Shown: positions 50,828 to 59,897 of the stretch, piece by piece
How positions within the stretch are numbered: position 1 is the stretch's first letter
Layout of the letters: each line of letters begins with the position of its first letter
Source of the DNA: Rhodospirillaceae bacterium
Lineage (GTDB): Bacteria; Pseudomonadota; Alphaproteobacteria; Thalassobaculales; Thalassobaculaceae
Direction: 5' to 3'
Assembly (NCBI GenBank): GCA_018401495.1
Contig: JAGYJX010000005.1
Coordinates: 434,001 to 498,000 of the forward strand
DNA length: 64,000 bases
Made by a program: the position numbers and the translations under genes
Notes under the pieces: generated by a model
The model's input: the letters and a program-made list of their open reading frames with translations, nothing else
The model's database searches: none
What the model was told of the DNA's origin: nothing

Positions 50828-51983
50828 TCAGCCGTCGAGCGCCTGGGTCAGGTCGCGGACCAGGTCGTCGACGTGCTCGATGCCGACCGCCAGCCGGATC
50901 AGGTCGTCCGGCACCGGCGTGCCCGGGCCCTCGGTCGAGGCGCGGTGCTCGGCCAGGCTCTCGGGCCCGCCGAGCGAGGTGGCGCTGTGAAACACCGTCA
51001 TCCGCCGCATGGCGGCCAGCGCCGCCTCGCGGCCGCCGGCCACCCGGATCGACAGGATGCCGCTGAACCCGCCCTGCATCTGACGCCGTGCGACCTCGTG
51101 GCCGGGGTGGTCCGGCAGGCCCGGGTACAGGACATGGCTGACCGCCGGGGTGGCGCTGCATCGCCTCGGCGATCGCCTGGGCGTTCTCGCAGGCCTTGGC
51201 GACCCGCAGGTGCAGGGTGCGCATGCCGCGCAGCAGCAGCCACGCCTCCTGCGGCCCCATCACCGTGCCGAGGTCGCGGCGCACCGCCTCGATGCGCTCC
51301 CAGTACTCGTCCTTGACCCCGGTGATCAGCGCGCCGGCCAGCACGTCGCTGTGGCCGTTCAGGAATTTGGTGGCGGAGTGCATGACAAGGTCGACGCCGT
51401 GCTCCAGCGGCCGGGTCAGCACCGGGGTCGCCACCGTGCTGTCGACCGCCAGCCGGGCGCCGGCGGCGTGGGCGATTTCCGACGCCGCCGCCAGATCGAC
51501 GATGCCCCACAGCGGGTTGGCCGGAGTCTCCACCCACACCAGCTTGGTCTTGCCGGGGCGCATGGCAGCGCGCAGTTCGTCGAGGTTCGAGGCGTCGACG
51601 AACTGCACCTCGAGGCCCCAGCGCGTGGCGAACTCCTTGAGCCAGCGCCGCACCCCCCAGTACATGACGTTCTGGACCACCACGTGGTCGCCCGGCGCCA
51701 GCGCCAGGAACGGCGCCGTCACCGCCGACATGCCGGACGCCATCACCAGCGCGTCGGCGCCGCCCTCCAGGCGAGTCAGCAGCGCTTCGACCTGGGTGTA
51801 GGTCGGGTTGTCGTTGCGCGAGTAGCTGAAGCCCGGGCCACCGCTGCTGCCGATACCTCCCGGTGGCCGCTCGAAGGTGGTGGCGTAGTGGACCGGCGGG
51901 ACCAGTGCCTTGTTCTCCGGGTCGACGAAGCCGAGGGCCTGGGCCGCCAGGGTCTCGGGCGCGAGGTCGTGGTTGCGGGTCAT
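50828..51983 (-). CDS. Cys/Met-metabolism PLP enzyme (cystathionine beta-lyase-like), one frameshift
   Basis: About 385 residues from ATG 51983, overlapping the upstream stop by ATGA. Fold type I features: FSYSRNDNPTYTQVEALLTR, ALVMASGMSAVTAPFLALAP and the PLP lysine in MHSATKFLNGHSDVLAG (Lys206). An extra base near 51150 shifts the frame; the other frame continues AVSHVLYPGLPDHPGHEVAR and RMTVFHSATSLGGPESL to the stop. It acts on cystathionine or a related sulphur amino acid. Substrate cannot be told from sequence alone. Confidence 0.85.
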
Positions 51984-52585
51984 GGCGACGGTCCTGCTGT
52001 CGGGGAACGGAAATACGCGTCGGCGTGGAGGAAGGCAGCGAGACGGGCGCGGATGGCACAATCCCGCTCGACGTCCGAGGCGCCGACCATGAGCGTCGCC
52101 TTCGGCGACACCGCCTGAACGGCAAGCAGATCGAGCACTGCGCGCGGCAGCGCGTCAGGGTCCGCTACCGACCGCCAGCTGGCGACCCGTCCGCCGGCCG
52201 CATCGGCGAGCTGCCGGAGCCGCTCGTCGGCCCGACCGTCGCCATTGCCGTCGATGGCGACCGCCAACAGCCGCGGGCGGTCGAGGCCGCGCAGGCGCTC
52301 CACGGCACCGGGCGTCGCCAGCGCCTCCAGGCCGAACACGATGGCGGTCGGCGAGCGCCCCGCCTCCATCAGGATCGAGGCATACTGCCGGTAGCTCAAG
52401 CCCAGCTCGGCCGCCCGGCGGAGGCGCAGGCGCACGATCTCCGGCGCCGGCGCCTTCCAGGCCTGCGCCTGGGCGCGCCGCCAGCAGTGCAGGCCCCAGC
52501 GGGTGGCCATCGGAGGCCCGTTGTTATGGCCAATGCCGATCGGCACCACGGCGGCGAGCGGACGGCCGCGCAGCCGCGCCGCCAT
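51980..52585 (-). CDS. Conserved hypothetical protein with Gly-His-Asn-Asn-Gly-Pro-Pro start
   Basis: 201 residues from ATG 52585. VVPIGIGHNNGPPMATRWGL, HCWRRAQAQAWKAPAPEIVR, LRLRRAAELGLSYRQYASIL, MEAGRSPTAIVF is a pattern I associate with Rhodospirillales proteins. The C-terminal half (RPRLLAVAIDGNGDGRADER) looks like a haloacid-dehalogenase-style or phosphatase-like strand but lacks a full motif. Operon with the PLP enzyme downstream. Confidence 0.65.
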   Translation of the reverse strand: MAARLRGRPLAAVVPIGIGHNNGPPMATRWGLHCWRRAQAQAWKAPAPEIVRLRLRRAAELGLSYRQYASILMEAGRSPTAIVFGLEALATPGAVERLRGLDRPRLLAVAIDGNGDGRADERLRQLADAAGGRVASWRSVADPDALPRAVLDLLAVQAVSPKATLMVGASDVERDCAIRARLAAFLHADAYFRSPTAGPSP

Positions 52586-52637
52586 CTTCGCTGTTCCCGC
52601 CCTTGACGCTGACCGCACGCAAGGCTCCACTATAGAA

Positions 52638-53243
52638 ATGATGAATTCCTCTATAGGGGATGGGTTTTCGCCTGTCGAGGGCGACCTGGACCTGCGGGCG
52701 ATCGGCGAGCGGGTGCGCGGGCTGCGTAAGGCGCGAGGCGACACGCTGGCCACCCTCGCCCGCCGCGCCGAGCTCAGCGTCAGCATGCTATCGGCGGTCG
52801 AACGCGGCGAGAAGGCGGCGACCGTGCTGGTGTTGCATCGGATCGCCACCGCACTCGGAACCACCATCGCCCGGCTCGTCGAGGACGAGACGCCGGTGCG
52901 CGCCACCGTGCTGCGCCGCGACCGGCAGACGGTGATCCCCGGCGAAGGCGGCTGGACCCGGCGGATCGTGTCGCCAGTCGTGCCGGGCATCGAGTTCGAG
53001 ATGATGCAGACCACCCTGCCCCCCGGCACGGACGCCGGCGAGTACGGCCCGCACCCGGCCGGCAGCCACGAATACCTCCTGGTCCTGGACGGCGTGCTGA
53101 CCCTGACACTGGACGGCGTCGAGCACATTCTGGCGGCGGGCGACGCCATCCACCACGACGGCCATTGCCGGCACGGTTACCGCAACGACGGCACCACCGA
53201 GTGCCGTTATGTCCTGGCGATGACCGAGCGCCCGCGGGGTTAG
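52638..53243 (+). CDS. XRE-cupin transcriptional regulator
   Basis: 201 residues from ATG 52638 (a second ATG follows directly). Residues 18-80 are the helix-turn-helix (IGERVRGLRKARGDTLATLA, RRAELSVSMLSAVERGEKAA). Residues 110-195 form a cupin: FEMMQTTLPPGTDAGEYGPH, HEYLLVLDGVLTLTLDGVEH, GDAIHHDGHCRHGY. It is divergent from the PLP-enzyme operon and likely controls it in response to a small ligand. CTATAG is repeated around its start (52630 and 52650). Confidence 0.88.
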   Translation: MMNSSIGDGFSPVEGDLDLRAIGERVRGLRKARGDTLATLARRAELSVSMLSAVERGEKAATVLVLHRIATALGTTIARLVEDETPVRATVLRRDRQTVIPGEGGWTRRIVSPVVPGIEFEMMQTTLPPGTDAGEYGPHPAGSHEYLLVLDGVLTLTLDGVEHILAAGDAIHHDGHCRHGYRNDGTTECRYVLAMTERPRG

Positions 53244-53330
53244 TCCCTCCCCACAAGTCGTCATTCCGGCAACGCAAGCCGCGAGCCGCGAGCCTCTTGC
53301 CGCTCTGGCGTCATCGCGGTCTCTCGACCC

Positions 53331-53849
53331 CTACCTGTTGTAGGCGGGAAGGCTCCTGAGTTGGCGCTGCGACAGTTCGGTGCGGACCATGCCGCTGCCG
53401 CTTGGCGCCAGGGTCTCGGTCGGCACCAGGACCGAACTGCCGCCGATGCCGAGAAAGCCCCCGATCACAACGACCGCGTGGCGCCCGGTCCCCGGCTCGT
53501 CGATCACCTTCTCCACCTGGCCGACCACGTCGCCCTCGGAAGACACAACCTTGGCGCCCTCGAGTTGAACCGCCAGCGCCTCGGCGGACCCGGACTTCAG
53601 GCCCTTGCCCTCAGGCGAAGGCGGCACGCGAGTCTCGCTGGTCGAGCCGCTCTGCGCCACCAGCCGCACGCCGGTCTGCCGTTCGGCCCAACCCGGACGG
53701 GCCACCGGCAATGGCACCCTCACGTCGGCGTTCCAGATTGCCACCCCCGCCGTCGTCGGCGGGCCCTCGCCCCCGCTGTCCGCAGCCGTAGCCAACGGCG
53801 ACGCTCCGGCAAGGAGAAAGGAACTGACGATCAGCAAATTGCGAGTCAT
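53331..53849 (-). CDS. Secreted PRC-barrel protein
   Basis: 172 residues from ATG 53849. The first 22 residues (MTRNLLIVSSFLLAGASPLA) are a signal peptide. The C-terminal half is a PRC barrel: EGAKVVSSEGDVVGQVEKVI, AVVVIGGFLGIGGSSVLVPT, ETLAPSGSGMVRTELSQRQL. PRC-barrel proteins of this size are periplasmic or membrane-associated in alphaproteobacteria, of unknown role. Confidence 0.85.
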   Translation of the reverse strand: MTRNLLIVSSFLLAGASPLATAADSGGEGPPTTAGVAIWNADVRVPLPVARPGWAERQTGVRLVAQSGSTSETRVPPSPEGKGLKSGSAEALAVQLEGAKVVSSEGDVVGQVEKVIDEPGTGRHAVVVIGGFLGIGGSSVLVPTETLAPSGSGMVRTELSQRQLRSLPAYNR

Positions 53850-54054
53850 GTTCGGTCTCCGAATGGTCACGAATCCGAAGACGTTCTCACCCCCGAGGCC
53901 GCCCTCTGCGTGAACCATTGACGAAATCCACAAGCATTAGAAGGGTGTTCACGGCTTGATTACAGATCGCACACAAGTGGTGACCGGGAATGCTTCCGGC
54001 CGGGCGGGGGCGCTCGTTGGCCACGAGAGACGAGAGAAAGGTGTGCATGAAAAC

Positions 54055-54080
54055 AACGGCACCGCCAAAGCGGTGCCGTT
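54055..54080 (-). terminator. Hairpin terminator after the small DUF1127-like gene
   Basis: AACGGCACCGC (54055-54065) pairs with GCGGTGCCGTT (54070-54080), loop of four. On the leftward strand a short T-rich run (GTTTTC) follows. It lies 50 bases past the small gene at 54131-54322. Confidence 0.6.
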
Positions 54081-54130
54081 GGTGTGGGACCTGCGGGACC
54101 GGGCCGACGAGGCTCCTGGTGGAAGGTCAA

Positions 54131-54322
54131 TCAGGCGTGAGCGCCACAATCGCTGCAGCCGAGCCGAACCGCGGCGCGGCGGCCGACGGCACCGGACACG
54201 GTGCGATACAGCCAGCGGGCAAGCTGTCGGAAGCCGTCCCGGACGGCGCGACCCTGCAACCCTCGGCCGCGAGCGACCAGAAGCGCTATGTCGGTGCTTG
54301 GAATGTGTCTCGTGCGGGTCAT
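54131..54322 (-). CDS. Small basic protein, DUF1127-like
   Basis: 63 residues from ATG 54322, with a perfect AAAGGAGG ribosome site seven bases upstream. MTRTRHIPSTDIALLVARGR, LQGRAVRDGFRQLARWLYRT. A small Arg-rich protein, like the DUF1127 proteins that bind RNA-regulatory partners in alphaproteobacteria. The strong ribosome site and downstream hairpin argue that it is real. It is divergent from the LysR gene. Confidence 0.55.
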   Translation of the reverse strand: MTRTRHIPSTDIALLVARGRGLQGRAVRDGFRQLARWLYRTVSGAVGRRAAVRLGCSDCGAHA

Positions 54323-54389
54323 GTCTGCCTCCTTTGATTGGGAGGCGGGGCGTCGGCCGACCGTCCCGTCTCTGATGGGTTTCATAGGT

Positions 54390-54469
54390 AGACACTTTAT
54401 TCGTGACGGATAATGGAATACGATACGAACGCATTCGTGCACTCAAAGAACTAATGATAAAAAGTGTCT
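54390..54469. promoter_or_regulatory. Inverted repeat in the divergent promoter before lysR
   Basis: AGACACTTT (54390-54398) and AAAGTGTCT (54461-54469) are perfect 9-base arms 62 bases apart, between the small gene and the LysR gene. They may be the LysR operator or a bipartite site for it. The intervening AT-rich stretch probably holds both promoters. Confidence 0.45.
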
Positions 54470-54482
54470 GGGAGGTTCGCCC

Positions 54483-55424
54483 GTGGACGTGTTGACCGGA
54501 ATGACGATCTTCGTGGCGGTGGTCGAAAACAGCAGCCTCGCCGGCGCCGCACGGCACATGAACCTGTCGCCGTCGGTGGTGTCCAAGCAGCTTTCGGCGC
54601 TCGAGGACAGGCTGGGCGTGCGGCTGCTGAACCGCACCACCCGCCGGGTCAGCCTGACCGAGGTCGGCTCGGCGTATTACGAGCGCTGCAAGCGCATCCT
54701 GGCGGACGTGGACGAGGCAGAGGCGGCGGTCTCGACCGCCCACAGTTCGCCGCGCGGTTTGCTCAAGATCACCGCGCCATCGACCTTCGCACACCGCCAC
54801 GTCGCCCCTCATCTGCCGGGGTTCATGGACCGCAACCCGGAGGTCCAGGTGCAGATGCTGGTAGCTGACCGTCTGGTCGATCTGGTCGAGGAAGGCGTCG
54901 ACCTGGCGATCCGGATCGCGCAGTTGAAGGACTCGTCACTGATCGCCCGAAAGCTGGCTCCAAACCATCGCAAGCTGGTGGCGGCACCGGGCTATCTCGC
55001 CAAGTGGGGAACGCCGTCGCAGCCCGACGAGATCAACGACCACGCGCTGATCACCCTGCAGCCCGGCAGCCCGATCAACGACTGGCATTTCGTAGTCGAC
55101 GGCCAGGAGACCGTGATCCGGGCGCGCGGCACGATCTCCACCAACCATGGCGACTCGATCCTGGCGCTGGCGCTGTCCGGCGCCGGTCTGGCGATGCTCG
55201 CCGCCCACGTGGTCGGCGAGCACCTCAAGGCGGGGCGGTTGGTCTCGGTGCTGGACGAGAACGTCCGGGAGGATGTGCCGATCTACGCGGTGTACCCGTC
55301 GAACCGCCACCTGTCGCCGAAAGTCCGGGCGTTCGTGGACTACCTCGTCGAGGTTTACGGCCCACGGCCGTACTGGCTCGACTACATCGCCGACCCGCGC
55401 GTGGAGAGCGCCGCCGCCGACTGA
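54483..55424 (+). CDS. LysR-family transcriptional regulator
   Basis: 313 residues from GTG 54483, after GGGAGG. The N-terminal winged helix is FVAVVENSSLAGAARHMNLS, PSVVSKQLSALEDRLGVRLL, NRTTRRVSLTEVG. The effector domain (90-300) is of the DmlR/AaeR type (TFAHRHVAPHLPGFMDRNPE, DLAIRIAQLKDSSLIARKLA). The target is probably the adjoining divergent gene or an unlinked oxidative or transport gene. Confidence 0.92.
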   Translation: MDVLTGMTIFVAVVENSSLAGAARHMNLSPSVVSKQLSALEDRLGVRLLNRTTRRVSLTEVGSAYYERCKRILADVDEAEAAVSTAHSSPRGLLKITAPSTFAHRHVAPHLPGFMDRNPEVQVQMLVADRLVDLVEEGVDLAIRIAQLKDSSLIARKLAPNHRKLVAAPGYLAKWGTPSQPDEINDHALITLQPGSPINDWHFVVDGQETVIRARGTISTNHGDSILALALSGAGLAMLAAHVVGEHLKAGRLVSVLDENVREDVPIYAVYPSNRHLSPKVRAFVDYLVEVYGPRPYWLDYIADPRVESAAAD

Positions 55425-55429
55425 GCGCC

Positions 55430-55459
55430 CGTTCACGCAAGCGTGCGCGTGCGTGAACG
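55430..55459 (+). terminator. Hairpin after lysR
   Basis: CGTTCACGCA (55430-55439) pairs with TGCGTGAACG (55450-55459), loop of ten. It has no T run, so termination would be weak or factor-dependent. It sits six bases past the LysR stop. Confidence 0.4.
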
Positions 55460-55549
55460 CTACCGGTGTTTCCAGACACGCTCCCATCGGCATTCCCCGG
55501 CTGAGTGGATGCGGAATGGCCGCATTGAAAACAACCGAGGGAGCAGCCG

Positions 55550-56080
55550 ATGTCGAACGTCACCGCCGAGAGGACCGGAGCCTTGGACGCGCTTCTCGCC
55601 CGCCTGATCCCGGACGCTCGTACTCTGCGGGATCTCTGCCTGGGCGGCGCCGCTGGACTGTTGACCTGGGAACTGTTCGCCCGCGTCGTCACGCCCGAGG
55701 TCATCGGTGGACCGTTGGAGCCGGCAGCGCTGATCATCAGCCTGTTCCAGAACCTGTTCGGATTCGACCCTGGCCGACCGGCGGCCGAGGCGCTTCACTA
55801 CGCCACCGGCGTGGCGCTCTACCCGCTCGCCTATTGGGTCCTGACCCGAGTGACGCTCAGCCTCGGCCCTACGGCCGACGGGGTGGTCTGGGGTATTGCC
55901 ACCTGGATCCTGGCGCTTGGCCTGTTCGCGTCGCTCGCCGGGCTGCCGTTCATGCTGGGGTACATACCGCTCAGCTGGATGTCGCTGGTCGGGCACATGC
56001 TGTACGCCATGGTGGCGGTCACGCTGTTCTTCGAACTGCGTGGCTTCGGTCGGGGCCGTGACGCCGCCGTCACCCCATGA
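55550..56080 (+). CDS. Small integral membrane protein
   Basis: 176 residues, GGGAGCAG before ATG 55550. Four hydrophobic spans: LCLGGAAGLLTWELFARVVT, ALHYATGVALYPLAYWVLTR, VVWGIATWILALGLFASLAG and LSWMSLVGHMLYAMVAVTLF. Probably an inner-membrane protein of the DUF6789/YagU-like sort, no function known. Its 3' end overlaps the convergent gene by 11 bases. Confidence 0.7.
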   Translation: MSNVTAERTGALDALLARLIPDARTLRDLCLGGAAGLLTWELFARVVTPEVIGGPLEPAALIISLFQNLFGFDPGRPAAEALHYATGVALYPLAYWVLTRVTLSLGPTADGVVWGIATWILALGLFASLAGLPFMLGYIPLSWMSLVGHMLYAMVAVTLFFELRGFGRGRDAAVTP

Positions 56081-57399
56081 GCCAAGCGTTAAGCGCGGTC
56101 AGCACCGCCGTGGTCAGCAGGCCGAACACCAGGGCGTAGAGCAGGTTCGGCCCGATCGCCAAGGTCAGCGGCGGGAGTCGGAACATCTGACCCGCCGTGA
56201 CCACCGACAGCGAGCTGATCGAGTTCATCGCCCCCATCCCCCAGCCGAACATCATGGCCAGCATCAGCGGCAGGTCGGCAATCGCCAGCCCAGACCCGGC
56301 GAGGGCCGCCATCATGACGGTTCCAGTGATCATCGGGTGCAGCCCCGCGATCGCCAGCAGTACCATCGAGCCCGAGGTGGCGCCAAAGGCAGCCCACGGC
56401 GGCATATGCGCCGCGATCCAGGGTGCCGCCACGTCGCGGATCGGCGGCGCCGTCTCGGCCAGTGTACCGAGGATCATGGCGGCCGAGATGATGGCGATGT
56501 CGTCGCCGAGCCGCGCCATGGCGTCGCGGGTTTCGCCGAGCACCGGTTGGATTCGATGCGGGCGGGTGGCGAGGTGGATCGCCGCGAGCATCGGCATCAC
56601 CACCAGCACCGCGCCGAGCGTCGACACCGGCAGCACCTGACTTGCCAGCACGACCAGCAGCGCCGCTCCGCCCATCGGCGCCGCCACCGGTCCCAGGCAG
56701 CCGAGGCCGGCGCGAACACCCTCCCACGTCAGCGGCCGCGCGAACAAAAGCAGCGCAATCGCCAGCCCAGCCGCCGCCAGGGCGCCACCGAGGCTGAACA
56801 CCTGCCAGACAGGGACATCCGGCAGGTAGGTGTAGGCGACCGCGAAGCCGACGAAGAACGGAGAGTACAGGGCGACGGTGTTCATGCCGCGCAGGGTGGA
56901 GAGCGCCGCGGACCGTCGGTCGAACTCTGTGGCGTTGTCCGGTACCACCGCGCCCATCAGCGCAAAGGCACCGGTGTTCAGCACCGCGCCGAAGGCGTGC
57001 GCCCCGAACAGCAGCCCGATGCCGGCCCGTTGCGCCGGCAGGCCCGGCGATCCGGTGCTGGGCGATCCGCACCGAGGCCATGCCGCGCGCCACTGCGCGG
57101 GTCAGAGCCAGGGTCGGCAGCAGGGCCGCGAACACCAGGCTGCGGTCCAGGCCGCGCAAGATCTCCGCCGGGTCGGCGTCCAGCCACAGCAGGCCGGCGC
57201 CGAGCGCGGCGATCAGCGCTACGACCAGCCGTGTCTCGCGGCGGGCGTCCAGGATCGACAGCAGGGCGAACGCGCCCAGCGTCGCCGCCGCCGCGCGGTG
57301 CAGCCACTCGAGATCGATCCAGAGCAGGATGACGGCGGCGGCCCAGATTGCCAGCAGTACCGGCGGGCGCCACCGCCGGTTCAGCGCGGCGATTGTCAT
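56070..57399 (-). CDS. Multi-span membrane transporter-like protein, one frameshift
   Basis: About 442 residues from ATG 57399 (MTIAALNRRWRPPVLLAIWA), with ten or more hydrophobic spans. One base is out of frame near 57040; the other frame continues GAVLNTGAFALMGAVVPDNA, MNTVALYSPFFVGFAVAYTY and FGWGMGAMNSISSLSVVTAG. The fold looks like the CitMHS/ArsB or tellurium-type ion-transporter group. Substrate unknown. Confidence 0.65.
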
Positions 57400-57456
57400 T
57401 GCCGGGACGGTCGCGCACTGTCGCGGGCAACGCAACGATCCAGATGGGAGGGCCCG

Positions 57457-58250
57457 ATGGCCGGTCGTCTGCAGGACAGGGTGGCCCTGGTGATGGGAGC
57501 CGGCTCGTCTGGCCCGGGCTGGGGAAACGGCAAGGCGACGGCGGTCCGTTTCGCTCAGGAGGGCGCGCGGGTGGTCTGCGTCGATGTAAACGCGGCTGCC
57601 GCCGAGGAGACCACCGCCATCATCGCCGACGACGGCGGCGAGGCGGTGGCGCGCACCTGCGACGTGACCGACTCGGCGGCGGTGAAGGCCGTGGTCGACG
57701 ACACGATGGCGCGCTGGGGACGTGTCGACGTGCTGCAGAACAACGTCGGCATTGCGGTCATGGGGGGCCGATCGAGCTGGACGAAGCGGACTGGAAGCGG
57801 GTCCTGGACGTGAACCTGACCAGCGCCTTCCTGGCCTGCAAGCACGTCCTGCCGATCATGCTTGAACAGGGCAAGGGCGCAATCGTAAACATCTCGTCGA
57901 TCGCGGCGGTGCGATGGCTCGGCTACCCCTACGCGTCATACTACGCATCGAAGGGCGGACTGAACCAGTTCACCTGCGGGCTGGCGCTGCAATACGCCGC
58001 GCGGGGCATCCGGGCAAACGCCATCATGCCGGGGTTGATGGACACGCCGCTGATCCGCACCCAGATCGCCGGTCAGTATAGCGACGTGGAGGAAATGGTC
58101 CGGCAACGCGACGCCTTGTCGCCTACCGGCCGAATGGGCGATGCCTGGGACGTGGCCAACGCCGCCCTGTTCCTAGCCTCCGACGAGGCACAGTTCGTGA
58201 ACGGAGTGTGCCTTCCGGTCGATGGCGGCCATCACCTCAAGATCGGCTAG
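57457..58250 (+). CDS. Short-chain dehydrogenase/reductase, one frameshift
   Basis: About 264 residues after correction, ATG 57457. VALVMGAGSSGPGWGNGKAT is the NAD(P)-binding loop; the catalytic set is NISSIAAV with YYASKGGL (Tyr-x-x-x-Lys). A run of six G at about 57764 lacks one G, after which the frame continues PIELDEADWKRVLDVNLTSA. The C terminus is NGVCLPVDGGHHLKIG. The indel lies in a homopolymer, so the gene is probably intact in reality. Confidence 0.85.
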
Positions 58251-58309
58251 CGCGGCCACCGGGTGATGATACAATGCATTAAACTTAAAACGATTTTAAG
58301 GACGGGCAC

Positions 58310-58630
58310 ATGAGCGACCAGGAGCGGCCAGCCGGCCAGGGGTCGGACATCGCGGTCGTGGTCGACCCCCGGTGCACCGACATCTTCGTCGACGGTGTCA
58401 TTGGAGCGACCGTGCGGGACGGCATCGTGCGCATGAACCTCGTCAACATCCGGTCGACGCCCGACGGCCGCCAGCAGGAGCATGCGGTGATCGGCCGCCT
58501 GATCCTGTCGCGCTCAGCGGTGCGCAACCTGCACAAGGCGCTCGGCCAGGTGATCAACGGGCTGAGCCGCCGCGAAGACCGCGGGCCGGCACCGCAGGCC
58601 GGAGCCTCTGATCCGGACGAAACCGCTTAG
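58310..58630 (+). CDS. DUF3467-like hypothetical protein
   Basis: 106 residues from ATG 58310. DIAVVVDPRCTDIFVDGVIG, VRMNLVNIRSTPDGRQQEHA, RLILSRSAVRNLHKALGQVI. Strand-strand-helix order and the final helix resemble small DUF3467 proteins. No function known. It overlaps the convergent M20 gene by four bases. Confidence 0.55.
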   Translation: MSDQERPAGQGSDIAVVVDPRCTDIFVDGVIGATVRDGIVRMNLVNIRSTPDGRQQEHAVIGRLILSRSAVRNLHKALGQVINGLSRREDRGPAPQAGASDPDETA

Positions 58631-59808
58631 GTCGCCTTCGGCATCTGGGTCTCGATCAGCCGCGCCCAGAACGACGCGCCGTATGGAAGCGCCGCGTCGT
58701 TAAAGTCGTAGCCCGGGTTGTGGACCATCACGCCGCCCTGATCGCCGACGCCGTTGCCGATGTTCACGTAGGCGCCGGGACGGGCGTTCAGCATGAACGC
58801 GAAGTCCTCCGATCCCATCACCGGAGCCGGATTCGTGTCGACCTTGTCGTCACCGAACAAGTCGCGCGCCACCTCGGCGCACCGGTCGACGTGCTCACCG
58901 TCGTTCGACAACGGCGGGTAGCGCCGCTCGTACCGCACGTCGACCGTCGCGTCGAAGGCGGCGGCGACGTTGCGGCACAGCCGGCTCATGGTCGCCTCGG
59001 TGCGATCCTGCACCTCTGTGCGGAAGGCTCGGACAGTGCCGCGCAGCACCACCTTCTCAGGGATCACGTTCCAGGTGTCGCCGCCGTGCACCTGGGTGAT
59101 CGACACCACCACGCTGTCGAGTGGGTCGGTGCTTCGGCTGGCGATCGTCTGGAGCGCCTGGACAATGTGCGCCTGCACGATGATCGGGTCGATGGTGGTG
59201 TGGGGGCGGGCCGCGTGGCCGCCATAGCCATGGATGGTGACTTCGAAAATATCAAAGCCGGCCATGGCAGGGCCAGTCCGCATGCACATCCGGCCGAGCG
59301 GCAGGCCGGGGCGGTTGTGCATGCCGTAGACTGCGTCAACCGGAAAGCGGTCGAACAGCCCCTCCTCTACCATTACCCGGCCACCACCCTCGTTCTCCTC
59401 GGCCGGCTGGAAAATCAACACCACGGTGCCGTCGAAGTTTCGGGTCTCAGCCAGGTACTTGGCGGCGCCGAGCAGCATGGTGGTATGGCCGTCATGGCCA
59501 CAGGCGTGCATCTTGCCTGGTCGGCTCGACGCCCACGGCTTTCCAGTGGTCTCGGTGATGTCCAGGGCGTCGAAATCCGCTCGCAGGCCGATGGCGCGTG
59601 ACGAGGATCCGTTGCCCCTGATGGTCGCCACGATACCGGTCTTGGCGATCCCGCGCTCGATCCGGTCAACGCCGATCTCGGCGAGGCGAGCGGCGACGAA
59701 GTCCGACGTCCAGACCTCCTCAAAGGCGGTCTCAGGATGGGCGTGAAGTTCCCGCCTCCACCGGATCATTTCCTCGTGGAACTCAGCGATACGATTGACG
59801 ACGGGCAT
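58627..59808 (-). CDS. M20 family amidohydrolase (hippurate hydrolase-like)
   Basis: 393 residues from ATG 59808. Metal-binding words are RADFDAL, MHACGHDGHTTM, QPAEENEGGGRVM (the Glu-Glu pair) and MGSEDFAFM; lid-domain phrase GYGGHAARPHTTIDPI. The family (HipO/AmhX/N-acyl-amino acid hydrolases) removes acyl groups from amino acids or conjugates. The frame is clean. Convergent with the upstream gene by a four-base overlap. Confidence 0.9.
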   Translation of the reverse strand: MPVVNRIAEFHEEMIRWRRELHAHPETAFEEVWTSDFVAARLAEIGVDRIERGIAKTGIVATIRGNGSSSRAIGLRADFDALDITETTGKPWASSRPGKMHACGHDGHTTMLLGAAKYLAETRNFDGTVVLIFQPAEENEGGGRVMVEEGLFDRFPVDAVYGMHNRPGLPLGRMCMRTGPAMAGFDIFEVTIHGYGGHAARPHTTIDPIIVQAHIVQALQTIASRSTDPLDSVVVSITQVHGGDTWNVIPEKVVLRGTVRAFRTEVQDRTEATMSRLCRNVAAAFDATVDVRYERRYPPLSNDGEHVDRCAEVARDLFGDDKVDTNPAPVMGSEDFAFMLNARPGAYVNIGNGVGDQGGVMVHNPGYDFNDAALPYGASFWARLIETQMPKAT

Positions 59809-59897
59809 CGGGTGGCGACTCCGGACGGCTGTCAGGCAGGCTGCGGCAGCTTAGGCGCAGCCGGCGATGCCCGGCAACGTTCGTGTCCCGCGCACAC

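Noticed and set aside
50249..51316. A 355-codon rightward frame across tRNA-Ser and into the PLP enzyme
   Set aside because: It runs through the tRNA and antisense to a known enzyme and contains a familiar spurious phrase (AEGMGFEPT) that arises from tRNA sequence.
58720..59601. A 293-codon frame opposite the M20 hydrolase
   Set aside because: Shadow frame; the leftward gene has all catalytic motifs.
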